A DNA stretch of 32,760 bases from Ornithomonoglobus_A sp045532455 (lineage in GTDB: Bacteria > Bacillota > Clostridia > UBA1381). Both the position numbers and the translations under genes were made by a program. This document shows positions 16,657-24,128 of the stretch, in pieces. Below the pieces are notes generated by a model, which saw only the letters and a list, made by a program, of their open reading frames with translations, was not told the DNA's origin and searched no databases. The stretch lies in assembly GCA_045532455.1 (NCBI GenBank), contig JAZSFX010000044.1, forward strand, positions 1 to 32,760, given 5' to 3'. Every line of letters starts with the position of its first letter. Positions within the stretch are counted from its first letter, which is position 1.

Positions 16657-17322
16657 TTAATTATTAAATCCGTTTAACAGCTTTGTGGCATAAGCACTGT
16701 TTACTCTCTCCCAATCGAAGCTATACGGCTTCATACCGCTATTTATAAGCTGAGTATATATTGTGTCGTAGCTTTCTTTTGGTACTGATGAAGTGTAAAC
16801 CTGATTTTCTTTTTTATCGTTAATCATAAACTCTATATTACCATTTTCCAGCTTACCAAAATGGCAATCGCGCCACTGCGCTTTTTCGAGGTCCTGTGAA
16901 AGTACCATAAGCTTTATAACCTCAATTGCTTTATCGTTAAGATTATTTTCAAAAATCAATATCTTTTCTAAAAGTTCATTATACTTTGTTATAAATCTTA
17001 AATTGTACCCTTCGTAGTTTTTGAGTTCGCCCGAGCTTTCAGACGCTTTTTTAACATTATCGTAAAGTTGTTCCTCTAAAACAGCATCATTGCACGGTGT
17101 AAATGAAAATAGAAGTCGTTTTTCTTCATCATGATATAGCATAGGTGTAGGCATAAGCGCAGTATGTGAACAAGACGGGCAGCGGAAGATATTTATTCTT
17201 CCGCTAAGTAAATCTTGCTTTAAATCCGGACTGTCTTTAACAGTTATTGAACTCCACACTGTTATCTGCGACATTTGCGAACATTCAGGACATTTTATAT
17301 TTTGATTTGCATTTATACTCAT
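16657..17322 (-). CDS. CpXC-domain zinc-ribbon protein, function unknown
   Basis: 221 residues. The N-terminus carries paired metal ligands CPEC (11-14) and CPSC (48-51), the CPxC knuckles that name the CpXC domain, separated by a short strand-rich stretch. The rest is mixed alpha/beta and acidic, without membrane segments. Members are widespread in Firmicutes and remain uncharacterised. It lies between leuS (39 bp) and smpB (12 bp) on the same strand, so it is co-transcribed with translation genes; a role there would be a guess. GGAG is 6 nt before the ATG. Confidence 0.75.
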   Translation of the reverse strand: MSINANQNIKCPECSQMSQITVWSSITVKDSPDLKQDLLSGRINIFRCPSCSHTALMPTPMLYHDEEKRLLFSFTPCNDAVLEEQLYDNVKKASESSGELKNYEGYNLRFITKYNELLEKILIFENNLNDKAIEVIKLMVLSQDLEKAQWRDCHFGKLENGNIEFMINDKKENQVYTSSVPKESYDTIYTQLINSGMKPYSFDWERVNSAYATKLLNGFNN

Positions 17323-17361
17323 ACTAATCTCCGTTTATGTTTTTGTGTCCCCTTTATAATT

Positions 17362-19773
17362 TTATTTAATAACTATATTAACAAGTCTACCAGGGATTGC
17401 AATAACCTTAACAACAGTTTTGCCCTCAATTAAAGCCTTTATTCTGTCGCTTTCCATTGCAGCTTTTTGTGTCCCCTCTTGGTCAAGACCTGCATCAATC
17501 ATAACCTTATCCTTGATTTTTCCGTTAACCTGAACAACAATTTCAATCTGGTCATCGTGAGTTTTATCTTCGTCATACTCTGGCCATTCACAAATTGATA
17601 CAAAGCCTTTGCCACCATACATTTCCCAAAGTTCTTCGGTCATATGCGGAGCAACAGGGTTAAGAAGTGTAATCAAGGTCATATACTCAGATTTTGTAAC
17701 TGAACCTTTTTTGTAGAAATCATTTACAAGACTCATCATTGCGGCAATAGCAGTATTAAACTTCATCTTTTCGATATCTTCGCCAACCTTTTTTATTGTC
17801 TTATGAATTGATTTTTCCAAATCAGCACTATAACCCTCTTCGTTTGTTACCATAGACTGTACATTCCATACTCTCTCTAAGAATTTATAACAGCCTTTTA
17901 AACCTTGTTGCGACCATGGTGTTGATTGGTCAAATGCACCTATGAACATTTCGTATGTTCTAAACGCGTCTGCACCAAATTCGTCAACAACCTCGTCAGG
18001 ATTTACAACGTTACCTCTTGACTTTGACATCTTCTCGTTATTCTCACCCAAAATCATACCGTGAGATGTTCTCTTTTGGTATGGCTCTTTTGTTGGAACT
18101 ACGCCAATATCATACAAAAACTTATGCCAGAATCTTGAATATAGCAGGTGAAGTGTTGTATGCTCCATACCACCGTTGTACCAGTCAACAGGCGACCAAT
18201 ACTCAAGCGCTTCTTTTGATGCAAGAGCCTCGTCGTTATGAGGGTCCATATATCTTAAGAAATACCACCTTGAACCTGCCCATTGTGGCATTGTGTCGGT
18301 TTCTCTTTGTGCTTTTCCGCCACACTGCGGACATGTTGTGTCTATCCAATTATATGCTTTTGCAAGCGGTGATTCACCGTTCTCGCCCGGTTCAAAATGC
18401 TCTAATTCGGGCAATGTAAGTGGCAATTCACTCTCTGGAATTGCAACCCAGCCACACTTTTCACAATGTACCAACGGAATTGGCTCACCCCAATGTCTTT
18501 GTCTTGAGAATACCCAATCTCGAAGTTTAAAGTTTACTTTCTTTTTGCCAAGTCCTTTTTCTTCGAGCCATTTTATCATTGTCGGGATTGCTTGTTGAAC
18601 ACTCAATCCATTCAAGAATCCTGAGTTTACCATATTACCCTTATAAACATCGGTATATGCTTCTTCTTGTACATTCTTACCGCCTGATACAACTTCTATA
18701 ATAGGTAAATTGAATTTTTTAGCAAAATCCCAGTCTCTACTATCGTGTGCAGGGACTGCCATAATTGCACCTGTTCCATAAGTTACAAGTACGTAGTCAG
18801 AAATCCATACGGGAAGCTTTTCGCCATTTGCAGGGTTTATTGCATATATTCCCTTAAGGGCTACGCCCGTCTTATCCTTTGCAAGCTCTGTTCTTTCAAA
18901 TTCTGATTTTTTTGCAGCTTCTGCCTTGTATGCTTCTACCTCATCGTAGTTTTCTATTTTGTCTTTAATTTTTTCTATCAGCTCGTGCTCGGGCGACATT
19001 ACAACATAAGTAGCACCAAACAAGGTGTCGCATCTTGTTGTATATACAACCATATCGTCATTTGTAGAAAGCTTGAATGTAACCTCTGCGCCCTCACTTC
19101 TGCCTATCCAGTTCTTTTGCTGAGTTTTGATTTTTTCAAGAAAATCAATATCATCCAAATCGTCTATAAGGCGTTGTGCATACTCTGTAATTTTAAGCAT
19201 CCATTGGCTCTTGTTACGCTGAACAACCTCACTTCCGCATCTCTCACAAACACCGTTTACAACTTCTTCGTTTGCAAGACCAACCTTACAGCCCACACAC
19301 CAGTTTATCGGCATTTCCTGCTTGTATGCAAGACCTTTTTTGAACAGTTGCATAAAAATCCACTGTGTCCACTTGTAGTATTTAGGGTCAGTAGTATTAA
19401 TTTCTCTTGACCAGTCAAAAGAAAAACCAAGCATTTTAAGTTGTCTTGTGAAGTTTGCTATGTTCTTCTCTGTTACAATTTTAGGATGTACATTATTCTT
19501 TATTGCAAAGTTTTCGGTTGGAAGACCAAAAGCGTCCCAACCAATAGGATAAAGAACGTTGTAGCCTTGCATTCTTCTCTTTCTTGCAACAATATCAAGT
19601 GCAGTGTAGCTTCTTGGATGACCAACATGCAAGCCTGCACCCGACGGATACGGGAATTCTATCATAGTAAAGAATTTTGGCTTATCTGAATTGGTTTGTG
19701 CATGGAAAATTCCAGCATCTTCCCATCTGTCCTGCCACTTTTTTTCGATGTTTTTAAAATTGTAGCTTTCCAT
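17362..19773 (-). CDS. leuS: Leucyl-tRNA synthetase
   Basis: Class I synthetase charging tRNA-Leu with editing. 803 residues, matching the bacterial type (about 804 in B. subtilis). The HIGH-type motif is HVGH at 49-52 in FPYPSGAGLHVGHPRSY, and KMSKSRGNVVNPDE lies near 580. A Cys4 zinc knuckle (CVGCKVGLANEEVVNGVCERC, near 160) is followed by the CP1 editing domain with the VMSPEHEL and GTGAIMAVPAHDSRD motifs. The C-terminal domain ends with IPGRLVNIVIK. An AAAGGAG site is 11 nt upstream; rsfS ends 17 bp before it. Confidence 0.97.
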   Translation of the reverse strand: MESYNFKNIEKKWQDRWEDAGIFHAQTNSDKPKFFTMIEFPYPSGAGLHVGHPRSYTALDIVARKRRMQGYNVLYPIGWDAFGLPTENFAIKNNVHPKIVTEKNIANFTRQLKMLGFSFDWSREINTTDPKYYKWTQWIFMQLFKKGLAYKQEMPINWCVGCKVGLANEEVVNGVCERCGSEVVQRNKSQWMLKITEYAQRLIDDLDDIDFLEKIKTQQKNWIGRSEGAEVTFKLSTNDDMVVYTTRCDTLFGATYVVMSPEHELIEKIKDKIENYDEVEAYKAEAAKKSEFERTELAKDKTGVALKGIYAINPANGEKLPVWISDYVLVTYGTGAIMAVPAHDSRDWDFAKKFNLPIIEVVSGGKNVQEEAYTDVYKGNMVNSGFLNGLSVQQAIPTMIKWLEEKGLGKKKVNFKLRDWVFSRQRHWGEPIPLVHCEKCGWVAIPESELPLTLPELEHFEPGENGESPLAKAYNWIDTTCPQCGGKAQRETDTMPQWAGSRWYFLRYMDPHNDEALASKEALEYWSPVDWYNGGMEHTTLHLLYSRFWHKFLYDIGVVPTKEPYQKRTSHGMILGENNEKMSKSRGNVVNPDEVVDEFGADAFRTYEMFIGAFDQSTPWSQQGLKGCYKFLERVWNVQSMVTNEEGYSADLEKSIHKTIKKVGEDIEKMKFNTAIAAMMSLVNDFYKKGSVTKSEYMTLITLLNPVAPHMTEELWEMYGGKGFVSICEWPEYDEDKTHDDQIEIVVQVNGKIKDKVMIDAGLDQEGTQKAAMESDRIKALIEGKTVVKVIAIPGRLVNIVIK

Positions 19774-19790
19774 TTTTATATATACTCCTT

Positions 19791-20132
19791 TTATATGTTT
19801 TCTTCTTCATTAACTGTACCGGCATCGTCCCACAATCTCTCGATTGCATAGAACTCTCTTGTCTCCTGTTGCATAATATGAACTATTATATCACCGTAGT
19901 CCATTAAAATCCACGAGCCGCCTCTGTAGCCCTCTTTATGTTTTGGTGGGAAGCCTGCATCGTTCATTTTTTCTTCAACTTCGTCAACGCATGCTCTTAC
20001 CTGAATTGTAGACTGACACGAAGCTATAACAAAATAATCACCCAATGAGGTTTGTTTTGAAACATTTAAAACCTCAATATTTGTTGCCTTTTTATCTTCT
20101 AATGCATTTTTGATTATATCAAGCCTTTCCAT
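19791..20132 (-). CDS. rsfS: Ribosome silencing factor RsfS
   Basis: Binds ribosomal protein uL14 and blocks joining of the subunits when nutrients are short. 113 residues, family length. It shows SLGDYFVIASCQS (29-41), the GGSWILMDYGDIIVHIM core (71-87) and an RxFY-type end (TREFYAIERLW). Its ATG overlaps the last base of the yqeK stop (TAATG) and its GGAGG lies inside the end of yqeK, so translation is coupled. The yhbY-nadD-yqeK-rsfS order matches the conserved Firmicute cluster. Confidence 0.95.
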   Translation of the reverse strand: MERLDIIKNALEDKKATNIEVLNVSKQTSLGDYFVIASCQSTIQVRACVDEVEEKMNDAGFPPKHKEGYRGGSWILMDYGDIIVHIMQQETREFYAIERLWDDAGTVNEEENI

Positions 20133-20713
20133 TATTTCGCCTCCTTACATATAAGTTCATTATAACATTTTATAGAGTTTGGGTGAATAGTTTTTCCTTT
20201 TTTTATATTAAATATAATACATTCACCAATACATTTTGCCATAGCTTTGTCGAGGTCGGTTTTTGATATTTTTCTTAGCATATCTACCTCGTGATAATCT
20301 CTTGACTCCTCTGTCATATCAGCTATATATATTATTTTTTCTAACTTGCTCATACCTACTCTTGCAACGGTATGGTACTTTATTGCGTTAAGAACTTCCT
20401 CATCGTCTATGCCATACTCATCCTTTGCAATCTGTGCACCAAGCGGTGCATGTATTACGGGTGCACACAAAAGTGATTCACTATCCAGAACTACACCAAG
20501 TTGTCCGCATTTTTTCAGTTGCTCTTCTATGCTCATATATTTTGCACAATCGTGTAAAAGTGCTGCTAAGTATGCTTTTTTAGTGTCTACACCATAAATT
20601 GTTGCCAACTCGAGTGCAGTTTCGCATACTCCCAATGTATGTTGGTATCTCTTAGGCGAAAGAAGTGATTTTAATGTTTCTTTTATCTGGTTATCTGTAT
20701 AGATTTTTTTCAT
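20132..20713 (-). CDS. yqeK: HD-domain Ap4A hydrolase YqeK
   Basis: 193-residue HD-superfamily phosphohydrolase; YqeK enzymes split diadenosine tetraphosphate symmetrically into ADP. The metal ligands are visible: His25 in RYQHTLGV, His54-Asp55 in ALLHDCAKY, a later His in VIHAPLGA and another in YHTVARVGM, with Asp in IYIADMTEE. It overlaps the 3' end of nadD by 23 bp in another frame and runs directly into rsfS. The overlap and gene order fit a tightly coupled operon. Confidence 0.92.
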   Translation of the reverse strand: MKKIYTDNQIKETLKSLLSPKRYQHTLGVCETALELATIYGVDTKKAYLAALLHDCAKYMSIEEQLKKCGQLGVVLDSESLLCAPVIHAPLGAQIAKDEYGIDDEEVLNAIKYHTVARVGMSKLEKIIYIADMTEESRDYHEVDMLRKISKTDLDKAMAKCIGECIIFNIKKGKTIHPNSIKCYNELICKEAK

Positions 20714-21272
20714 TTATAAATTCCGACACCTCTTTTACGAGCATATTATCAACATTTTTGTTTTCTTTTATCATATTCCTTATCTGTGTTGAAGAAATTT
20801 GAGTTATTGGCGCATCAATTACCTGTATATTACCGCCCAAATTAGTCATTACTTCTTCTGATTTTTGTGATGTATCTGTTTTTGATATTCTTGGAAAAAC
20901 AAGCAGATTACACAGGGCAAGTATTTCTTTTGGCTTGTACCACTTATATATATCGTTAAGAGAATCTTCACCAATTATGAAATATAACTCACCATCAGGA
21001 TATAATGTATGAAAATGTTTTAAAGTGTTCAACGTATATGAATATTCTTCTTTTTTAATCTCATAATCGCTTATTTCAAATTCATTTTTAATTGCAAGCT
21101 TTACCATTTCAAAACGAATATTTTTATCTGTTATTTCGCTTTTATGCGGAGGATTGCCGCTTGGCATAAATATTACTTTATCAAGCAAAAACTGTTCTTT
21201 TGCTTTTTTTGCAATAGTTATATGAGCATTGTGTATTGGGTCAAACGTTCCGCCCATTATTCCTATTTTCAT
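20691..21272 (-). CDS. nadD: Nicotinate-nucleotide adenylyltransferase
   Basis: Adenylates nicotinate mononucleotide to deamido-NAD in NAD synthesis. 193 residues. The nucleotidyltransferase motif GGTFDPIHNAH is at about 7-17, MPSGNPPHK follows, and ISSTQIR near 165 is the C-terminal substrate signature. It overlaps yhbY by four bases (ATGA) and yqeK by 23 bases. Same-strand neighbours on both sides make it part of the promoter-21627 transcript. Confidence 0.97.
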   Translation of the reverse strand: MKIGIMGGTFDPIHNAHITIAKKAKEQFLLDKVIFMPSGNPPHKSEITDKNIRFEMVKLAIKNEFEISDYEIKKEEYSYTLNTLKHFHTLYPDGELYFIIGEDSLNDIYKWYKPKEILALCNLLVFPRISKTDTSQKSEEVMTNLGGNIQVIDAPITQISSTQIRNMIKENKNVDNMLVKEVSEFINEKNLYR

Positions 21273-21571
21273 CTTTTTGGTATCTCTATCTTGCGATATT
21301 TTTCATTTGATGATTGTCTGTATACAGTAAACTTATTGCCAATAGCCTGTACAGGCTCTGCACCAAGTTCTTCGCAAATTTCGTTACAGGTTTCTTTTGT
21401 ATCTAAAAATGCAGTTTCGAGAATGTGTACTTTTACAAGCTCGCGTCTTTCGAGTGCCTCATCAAGCCCCTGTATAACACTCTGGGTAACACCCTCTTTG
21501 CCTATTTGAAAAATCGGTGTTAAAACCTGTGCCATTTTTCGAAGATATGCTCTTTGTTTTCCTGTAATCAT
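21269..21571 (-). CDS. yhbY: YhbY-family ribosome-associated RNA-binding protein
   Basis: 100-residue CRM-domain protein that binds pre-50S ribosomal particles. The opening LTGKQRAYLRK-type helix, the QIGKEGVTQSV loop (matching the GxxG-type RNA-binding loop of the family) and the strand LVKVHIL are in order. GGAG lies 8 nt before the ATG. It is first in the yhbY-nadD-yqeK-rsfS-leuS-cpxC-smpB run and stands about 50 bp after a near-perfect promoter. Confidence 0.95.
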   Translation of the reverse strand: MITGKQRAYLRKMAQVLTPIFQIGKEGVTQSVIQGLDEALERRELVKVHILETAFLDTKETCNEICEELGAEPVQAIGNKFTVYRQSSNEKYRKIEIPKR

Positions 21572-21626
21572 GGGTTTTGCTCCTATATATTTTCTCTTAA
21601 TTTTACCTAAACTAATTTGATTTTAT

Positions 21627-21655
21627 ATTATACCATTTTTTTTAATAATTGTCAA
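21627..21655 (-). promoter_or_regulatory. Consensus sigma-A promoter of the yhbY-to-smpB operon
   Basis: Leftward TTGACA (21650-21655), 17-bp spacer, TATAAT (21627-21632), both perfect. Predicted start near 21620, leader about 49 nt. No other good promoter is seen before leuS, so seven genes probably depend on this one. Confidence 0.85.
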
Positions 21656-21703
21656 CCGGTTTACGATTTTTGTTTTACTATAAAAGCGAATAGTGCACTG
21701 TGA

Positions 21704-21738
21704 GAAAAAGAGATAGATTTTGTAAAAATCTATCTCTT
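21704..21738 (-). terminator. Terminator after the PIG-L gene
   Basis: Perfect 14-bp stem (21708-21721 with 21725-21738), three-base loop, followed on the minus strand by CTTTTT. It insulates the yhbY promoter from transcription coming from the PIG-L gene. Confidence 0.85.
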
Positions 21739-21744
21739 AATATT

Positions 21745-22449
21745 TTATGGTAATAATCTATATGTACGCATTCTGCCTGATGCATTCAGTTGCTTAAATA
21801 CTTCTGCATATTTTGCCTTACATTGCAAACCCCAGAATGCCGCTCTTGTACGTTGTACTTCAACTATATCGTAACCGTCATGCTCCAAAAGCCACTTTAA
21901 CTGACTTTCGTGGCAATTTAGCATTGCCTCTTTTGTTTCCATTTCTTCGGTAATATCTACATACTCAGTAGGTACAAAATTTATACCGTCTGAGTGTTCT
22001 GAGTAGAATATTGGTGTTACTTCTACCGCCTCACCAAGCTCAGGCTTAAAATGCGGACAACTTGCTGAAAATGATGCATTGAATACAAGCTTTGATACTT
22101 CAGCATGGTCGCTGCAATAGTCGTCAGGGCTGTGTGTTATAATAACATCAGGCTTTGCATAACGTATTACTCTTATTATTTTATTTATCTGCTCCTCGTT
22201 TGCAGAATTAACTGTCAGGTCGCCAATATCTGCACTTATAACCTCATAACCTGCAAGTTTGGCAGCATTTTGCGCCTCTTTTGCTCTTATTTCGCGTAAT
22301 TCGTCGGGCATAATAATATAGTGTCCCATATTACCATTTGCCACGTGGCATGTGATTACGTCGTGTCCTAATCTCTTATACTTCAGTAGTGTTCCCGCGC
22401 ATTGTAGTTCCATATCATCGGGATGACACATTATTGCCAATACTCTCAT
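21745..22449 (-). CDS. PIG-L/LmbE-family deacetylase
   Basis: 234-residue zinc-dependent de-N-acetylase; family members remove acetyl groups from GlcNAc-type substrates, including bacillithiol precursors. The AHPDD-type metal motif is CHPDDMELQCAGTL near residue 8, and SPDDYCSDHAEVSKLV near 116 gives the third ligand region. The start is ATG at 22449: AAGGAGGAG (22456-22464) lies 6 nt upstream and is inside the longer frame opening at 22476. It is monocistronic. The substrate is unknown; BshB is possible but no other bacillithiol gene is in view. Confidence 0.85.
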   Translation of the reverse strand: MRVLAIMCHPDDMELQCAGTLLKYKRLGHDVITCHVANGNMGHYIIMPDELREIRAKEAQNAAKLAGYEVISADIGDLTVNSANEEQINKIIRVIRYAKPDVIITHSPDDYCSDHAEVSKLVFNASFSASCPHFKPELGEAVEVTPIFYSEHSDGINFVPTEYVDITEEMETKEAMLNCHESQLKWLLEHDGYDIVEVQRTRAAFWGLQCKAKYAEVFKQLNASGRMRTYRLLP

Positions 22450-22455
22450 TAAAAA

Positions 22456-22464
22456 CTCCTCCTT
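22456..22464 (-). promoter_or_regulatory. Ribosome binding site fixing the PIG-L gene start
   Basis: AAGGAGGAG on the minus strand, 6 nt before ATG at 22449. It excludes the in-frame starts at 22470 and 22476. Confidence 0.75.
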
Positions 22465-22488
22465 ATACATTGACAAATCTGTATTTTA

Positions 22489-22517
22489 ATTTTATACCAT
22501 TTTACCCTAAATGTCAA
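22489..22517 (-). promoter_or_regulatory. Sigma-A promoter of the PIG-L gene
   Basis: Leftward TTGACA (22512-22517), 17-bp spacer, TAAAAT (22489-22494). An alternative -10, TATAAA, has only 15 bp of spacing. The leader is about 33 nt. Confidence 0.65.
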
Positions 22518-22681
22518 TAATTATTAGATAAAATTTTCAAATAAAATAACACAAAATTTTACAGTGCAAAAGAAATCTTTTAAACAAAGCAATTAATGAT
22601 AATATACTATGTGTTTTCACCCATTTTTGCAATAACTTTTACGGTATATTAGTGGCACAAAAGGTCAACATAATTGTATGG

Positions 22682-22689
22682 AAGGAGGT
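22682..22689 (+). promoter_or_regulatory. Ribosome binding site fixing the spoIVB TTG start
   Basis: A perfect AAGGAGGT ends 6 nt before TTG at 22696. The in-frame ATG at 22678 lies before it, and the one at 22690 directly abuts it, so neither is suitably placed. Confidence 0.75.
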
Positions 22690-22695
22690 ATGTGT

Positions 22696-23667
22696 TTGAA
22701 ACGCTTTTTTTTATTGTTTTTTAGTTTTTATTCTCTCATTTTGCCTACTGCATACTGTGCGGATTTATATGTAAATCCCGGCGGCAAAGCAATAGGTGTA
22801 AAAATGCATACAAAAGGTTTGATTGTTGTTGATGTATGCACAATAGAGGATATAAACAAAACAAAATGTCGCCTTGATGAATTTAATATAGGCGATGTTA
22901 TATTAAATGCAGACGGAAAAAAAATTGAAAATACGAACTCTTTAAAAACTATTATAAACAAAAGTTCAGATAATATTAAATTTACGATAAAAAGACATGG
23001 AGAAGTTGAAAATATTTCAGTATCTCCAATACAAACAGAGCATGGTGCATCGCTTGGTTTATGGCTAAGGGACAGCACCGCGGGTGTAGGAACTCTCACC
23101 TATTATGACCCCAATTCAAAAACATTTGGCGCATTAGGCCACGGCATCTGCGATATAGATACAAATACACTTATGCCTATTGAGTCAGGAAGCATAATAG
23201 ACTGTGATGTAACAAATGTTATTAAGAGTACAACCGGAAACATTGGCGAGCTTGAATGTGATTTTAGCAATACAGATTCAGGAAGTTTAACGCATAACAC
23301 TTCGTTTGGGATTTTTGGTGTATCGGAAAATATGCCATCTCTATCCCCTGCTCTAAAAGTTGCATCTCGTGATGAAGTTCAAGAGGGCCAGGCATGTATA
23401 CTTGTTGAGCTTGATGATAGCGGTATAAAGGAATACTCTGTTGAAATAAAAAAGATAAATGCTGATAACGAAAACGGAAAAGATATGATATTGCAAATTA
23501 CTGACCCCTTGCTTTTACAAAAAACAGGCGGAATAGTGCAAGGCATGAGCGGTGCACCTATAATTCAAAACAATTTATTTGTGGGAGCGCTTACACATGT
23601 GTTTGTTAATAATCCTACAAAGGGATACGGAATATTGGGCGAGAAAATGCTTAATACAAACAAATAG
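22696..23667 (+). CDS. spoIVB: SpoIVB-type S55 serine peptidase with PDZ domain
   Basis: Secreted signalling protease; SpoIVB triggers pro-sigma-K processing in the mother cell by cleaving SpoIVFA. With the TTG start it has 323 residues: signal peptide (1 to about 21), PDZ domain (about 30-110) and S55 domain. The triad is readable: His149 in ALGHGIC, Asp270 in ITDPLL and Ser285 in GMSGAP; the 15-residue Asp-Ser spacing matches what I recall for B. subtilis SpoIVB. It is shorter than that protein (about 426), mostly between signal and PDZ. It is monocistronic with a terminator right after it; spo0A, the usual neighbour, is absent. No sigma-A promoter was found upstream, in keeping with a sporulation sigma factor. 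A paralogue with another role is possible. Confidence 0.88.
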   Translation: MKRFFLLFFSFYSLILPTAYCADLYVNPGGKAIGVKMHTKGLIVVDVCTIEDINKTKCRLDEFNIGDVILNADGKKIENTNSLKTIINKSSDNIKFTIKRHGEVENISVSPIQTEHGASLGLWLRDSTAGVGTLTYYDPNSKTFGALGHGICDIDTNTLMPIESGSIIDCDVTNVIKSTTGNIGELECDFSNTDSGSLTHNTSFGIFGVSENMPSLSPALKVASRDEVQEGQACILVELDDSGIKEYSVEIKKINADNENGKDMILQITDPLLLQKTGGIVQGMSGAPIIQNNLFVGALTHVFVNNPTKGYGILGEKMLNTNK

Positions 23668-23678
23668 AAACCCACAAA

Positions 23679-23714
23679 AAAGCCATTGTATAAAATTATT
23701 TATACAATGGCTTT
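23679..23714. terminator. Bidirectional terminator between spoIVB and the HPr-like gene
   Basis: A perfect 16-bp stem (23679-23694 with 23699-23714) with a four-base loop between convergent genes. The minus strand continues into TTTTTT, the plus strand ends in TTT. Confidence 0.85.
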
Positions 23715-23723
23715 ACGCATTTA

Positions 23724-23954
23724 TTAATCACAAATAAATCTTGATAAATCCTCTTGCAACTTAAGAGCAACATCATCTTGTGTTTCTAATTTAATCGGCT
23801 TAGAAAGATCTAAACTGAATATACCCATAATAGACTTTGCATCAACAACATATCTGCCTGATGTAAGGTCGATATCTGCATCATACTTGCTTACAACATT
23901 AACGAAATCTTTTACGTCGTTTATTGAGCTTAATAAAATGTTAAATGCTTTCAT
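23724..23954 (-). CDS. HPr-like protein without the phosphorylatable histidine
   Basis: 76 residues with the HPr fold signature: KSIMGIFSL near 40-48 matches the KSIMGVMSL segment that holds the regulatory Ser46 of HPr, and the strand/helix pattern fits throughout. In HPr the catalytic site is GIHARPA; here the aligned segment is SINDVKD, so no His15 or Arg17. It cannot be a sugar-PTS phosphocarrier of the usual kind and resembles Crh, the regulatory paralogue of B. subtilis, in keeping only the Ser site. AAGGAGG is 8 nt before the ATG. It is transcribed alone, from a promoter back-to-back with that of mtaB. Confidence 0.8.
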   Translation of the reverse strand: MKAFNILLSSINDVKDFVNVVSKYDADIDLTSGRYVVDAKSIMGIFSLDLSKPIKLETQDDVALKLQEDLSRFICD

Positions 23955-24009
23955 AATAAAATCCTCCTTAAAATAAAGTTATGTAATATTTAACAATAAC
24001 TACATATAT

Positions 24010-24038
24010 ATTTTACCTCACTTTTCTTAATTAGTCAA
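24010..24038 (-). promoter_or_regulatory. Sigma-A promoter of the HPr-like gene
   Basis: Leftward TTGACT (24033-24038), 17-bp spacer, TAAAAT (24010-24015). The leader is about 50 nt. Its -35 is only 6 bp from the -35 of the divergent mtaB promoter. Confidence 0.7.
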
Positions 24039-24049
24039 TAGCTATTGAC
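24034..24049. promoter_or_regulatory. 16-bp palindrome spanning two divergent -35 elements
   Basis: GTCAATAGCTATTGAC is a perfect palindrome. Its arms are the TTGAC parts of both -35 boxes, and the central TAGCTA is also symmetric. A dimeric regulator here could act on both genes; the arms alone are partly explained by the two promoters facing away from each other. Confidence 0.4.
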
Positions 24050-24073
24050 ATTTTTTTAAAAAATTTATATAAT
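24045..24073 (+). promoter_or_regulatory. Consensus sigma-A promoter of mtaB
   Basis: Rightward TTGACA (24045-24050), 17-bp spacer, TATAAT (24068-24073), both perfect. Predicted start near 24080, leader about 50 nt to the ATG at 24129. Confidence 0.8.
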
Positions 24074-24128
24074 ATTTTATATCAATAAAACACAATTATT
24101 TTATTATATGTTTGTTCACGGAGGAAAT

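Noticed and set aside
22603..22609. TATACTA as a sporulation-sigma -10 for spoIVB
   Set aside because: No matching sigma-E, sigma-F or sigma-G -35 was found at the right distance, so the match is not strong enough to annotate.
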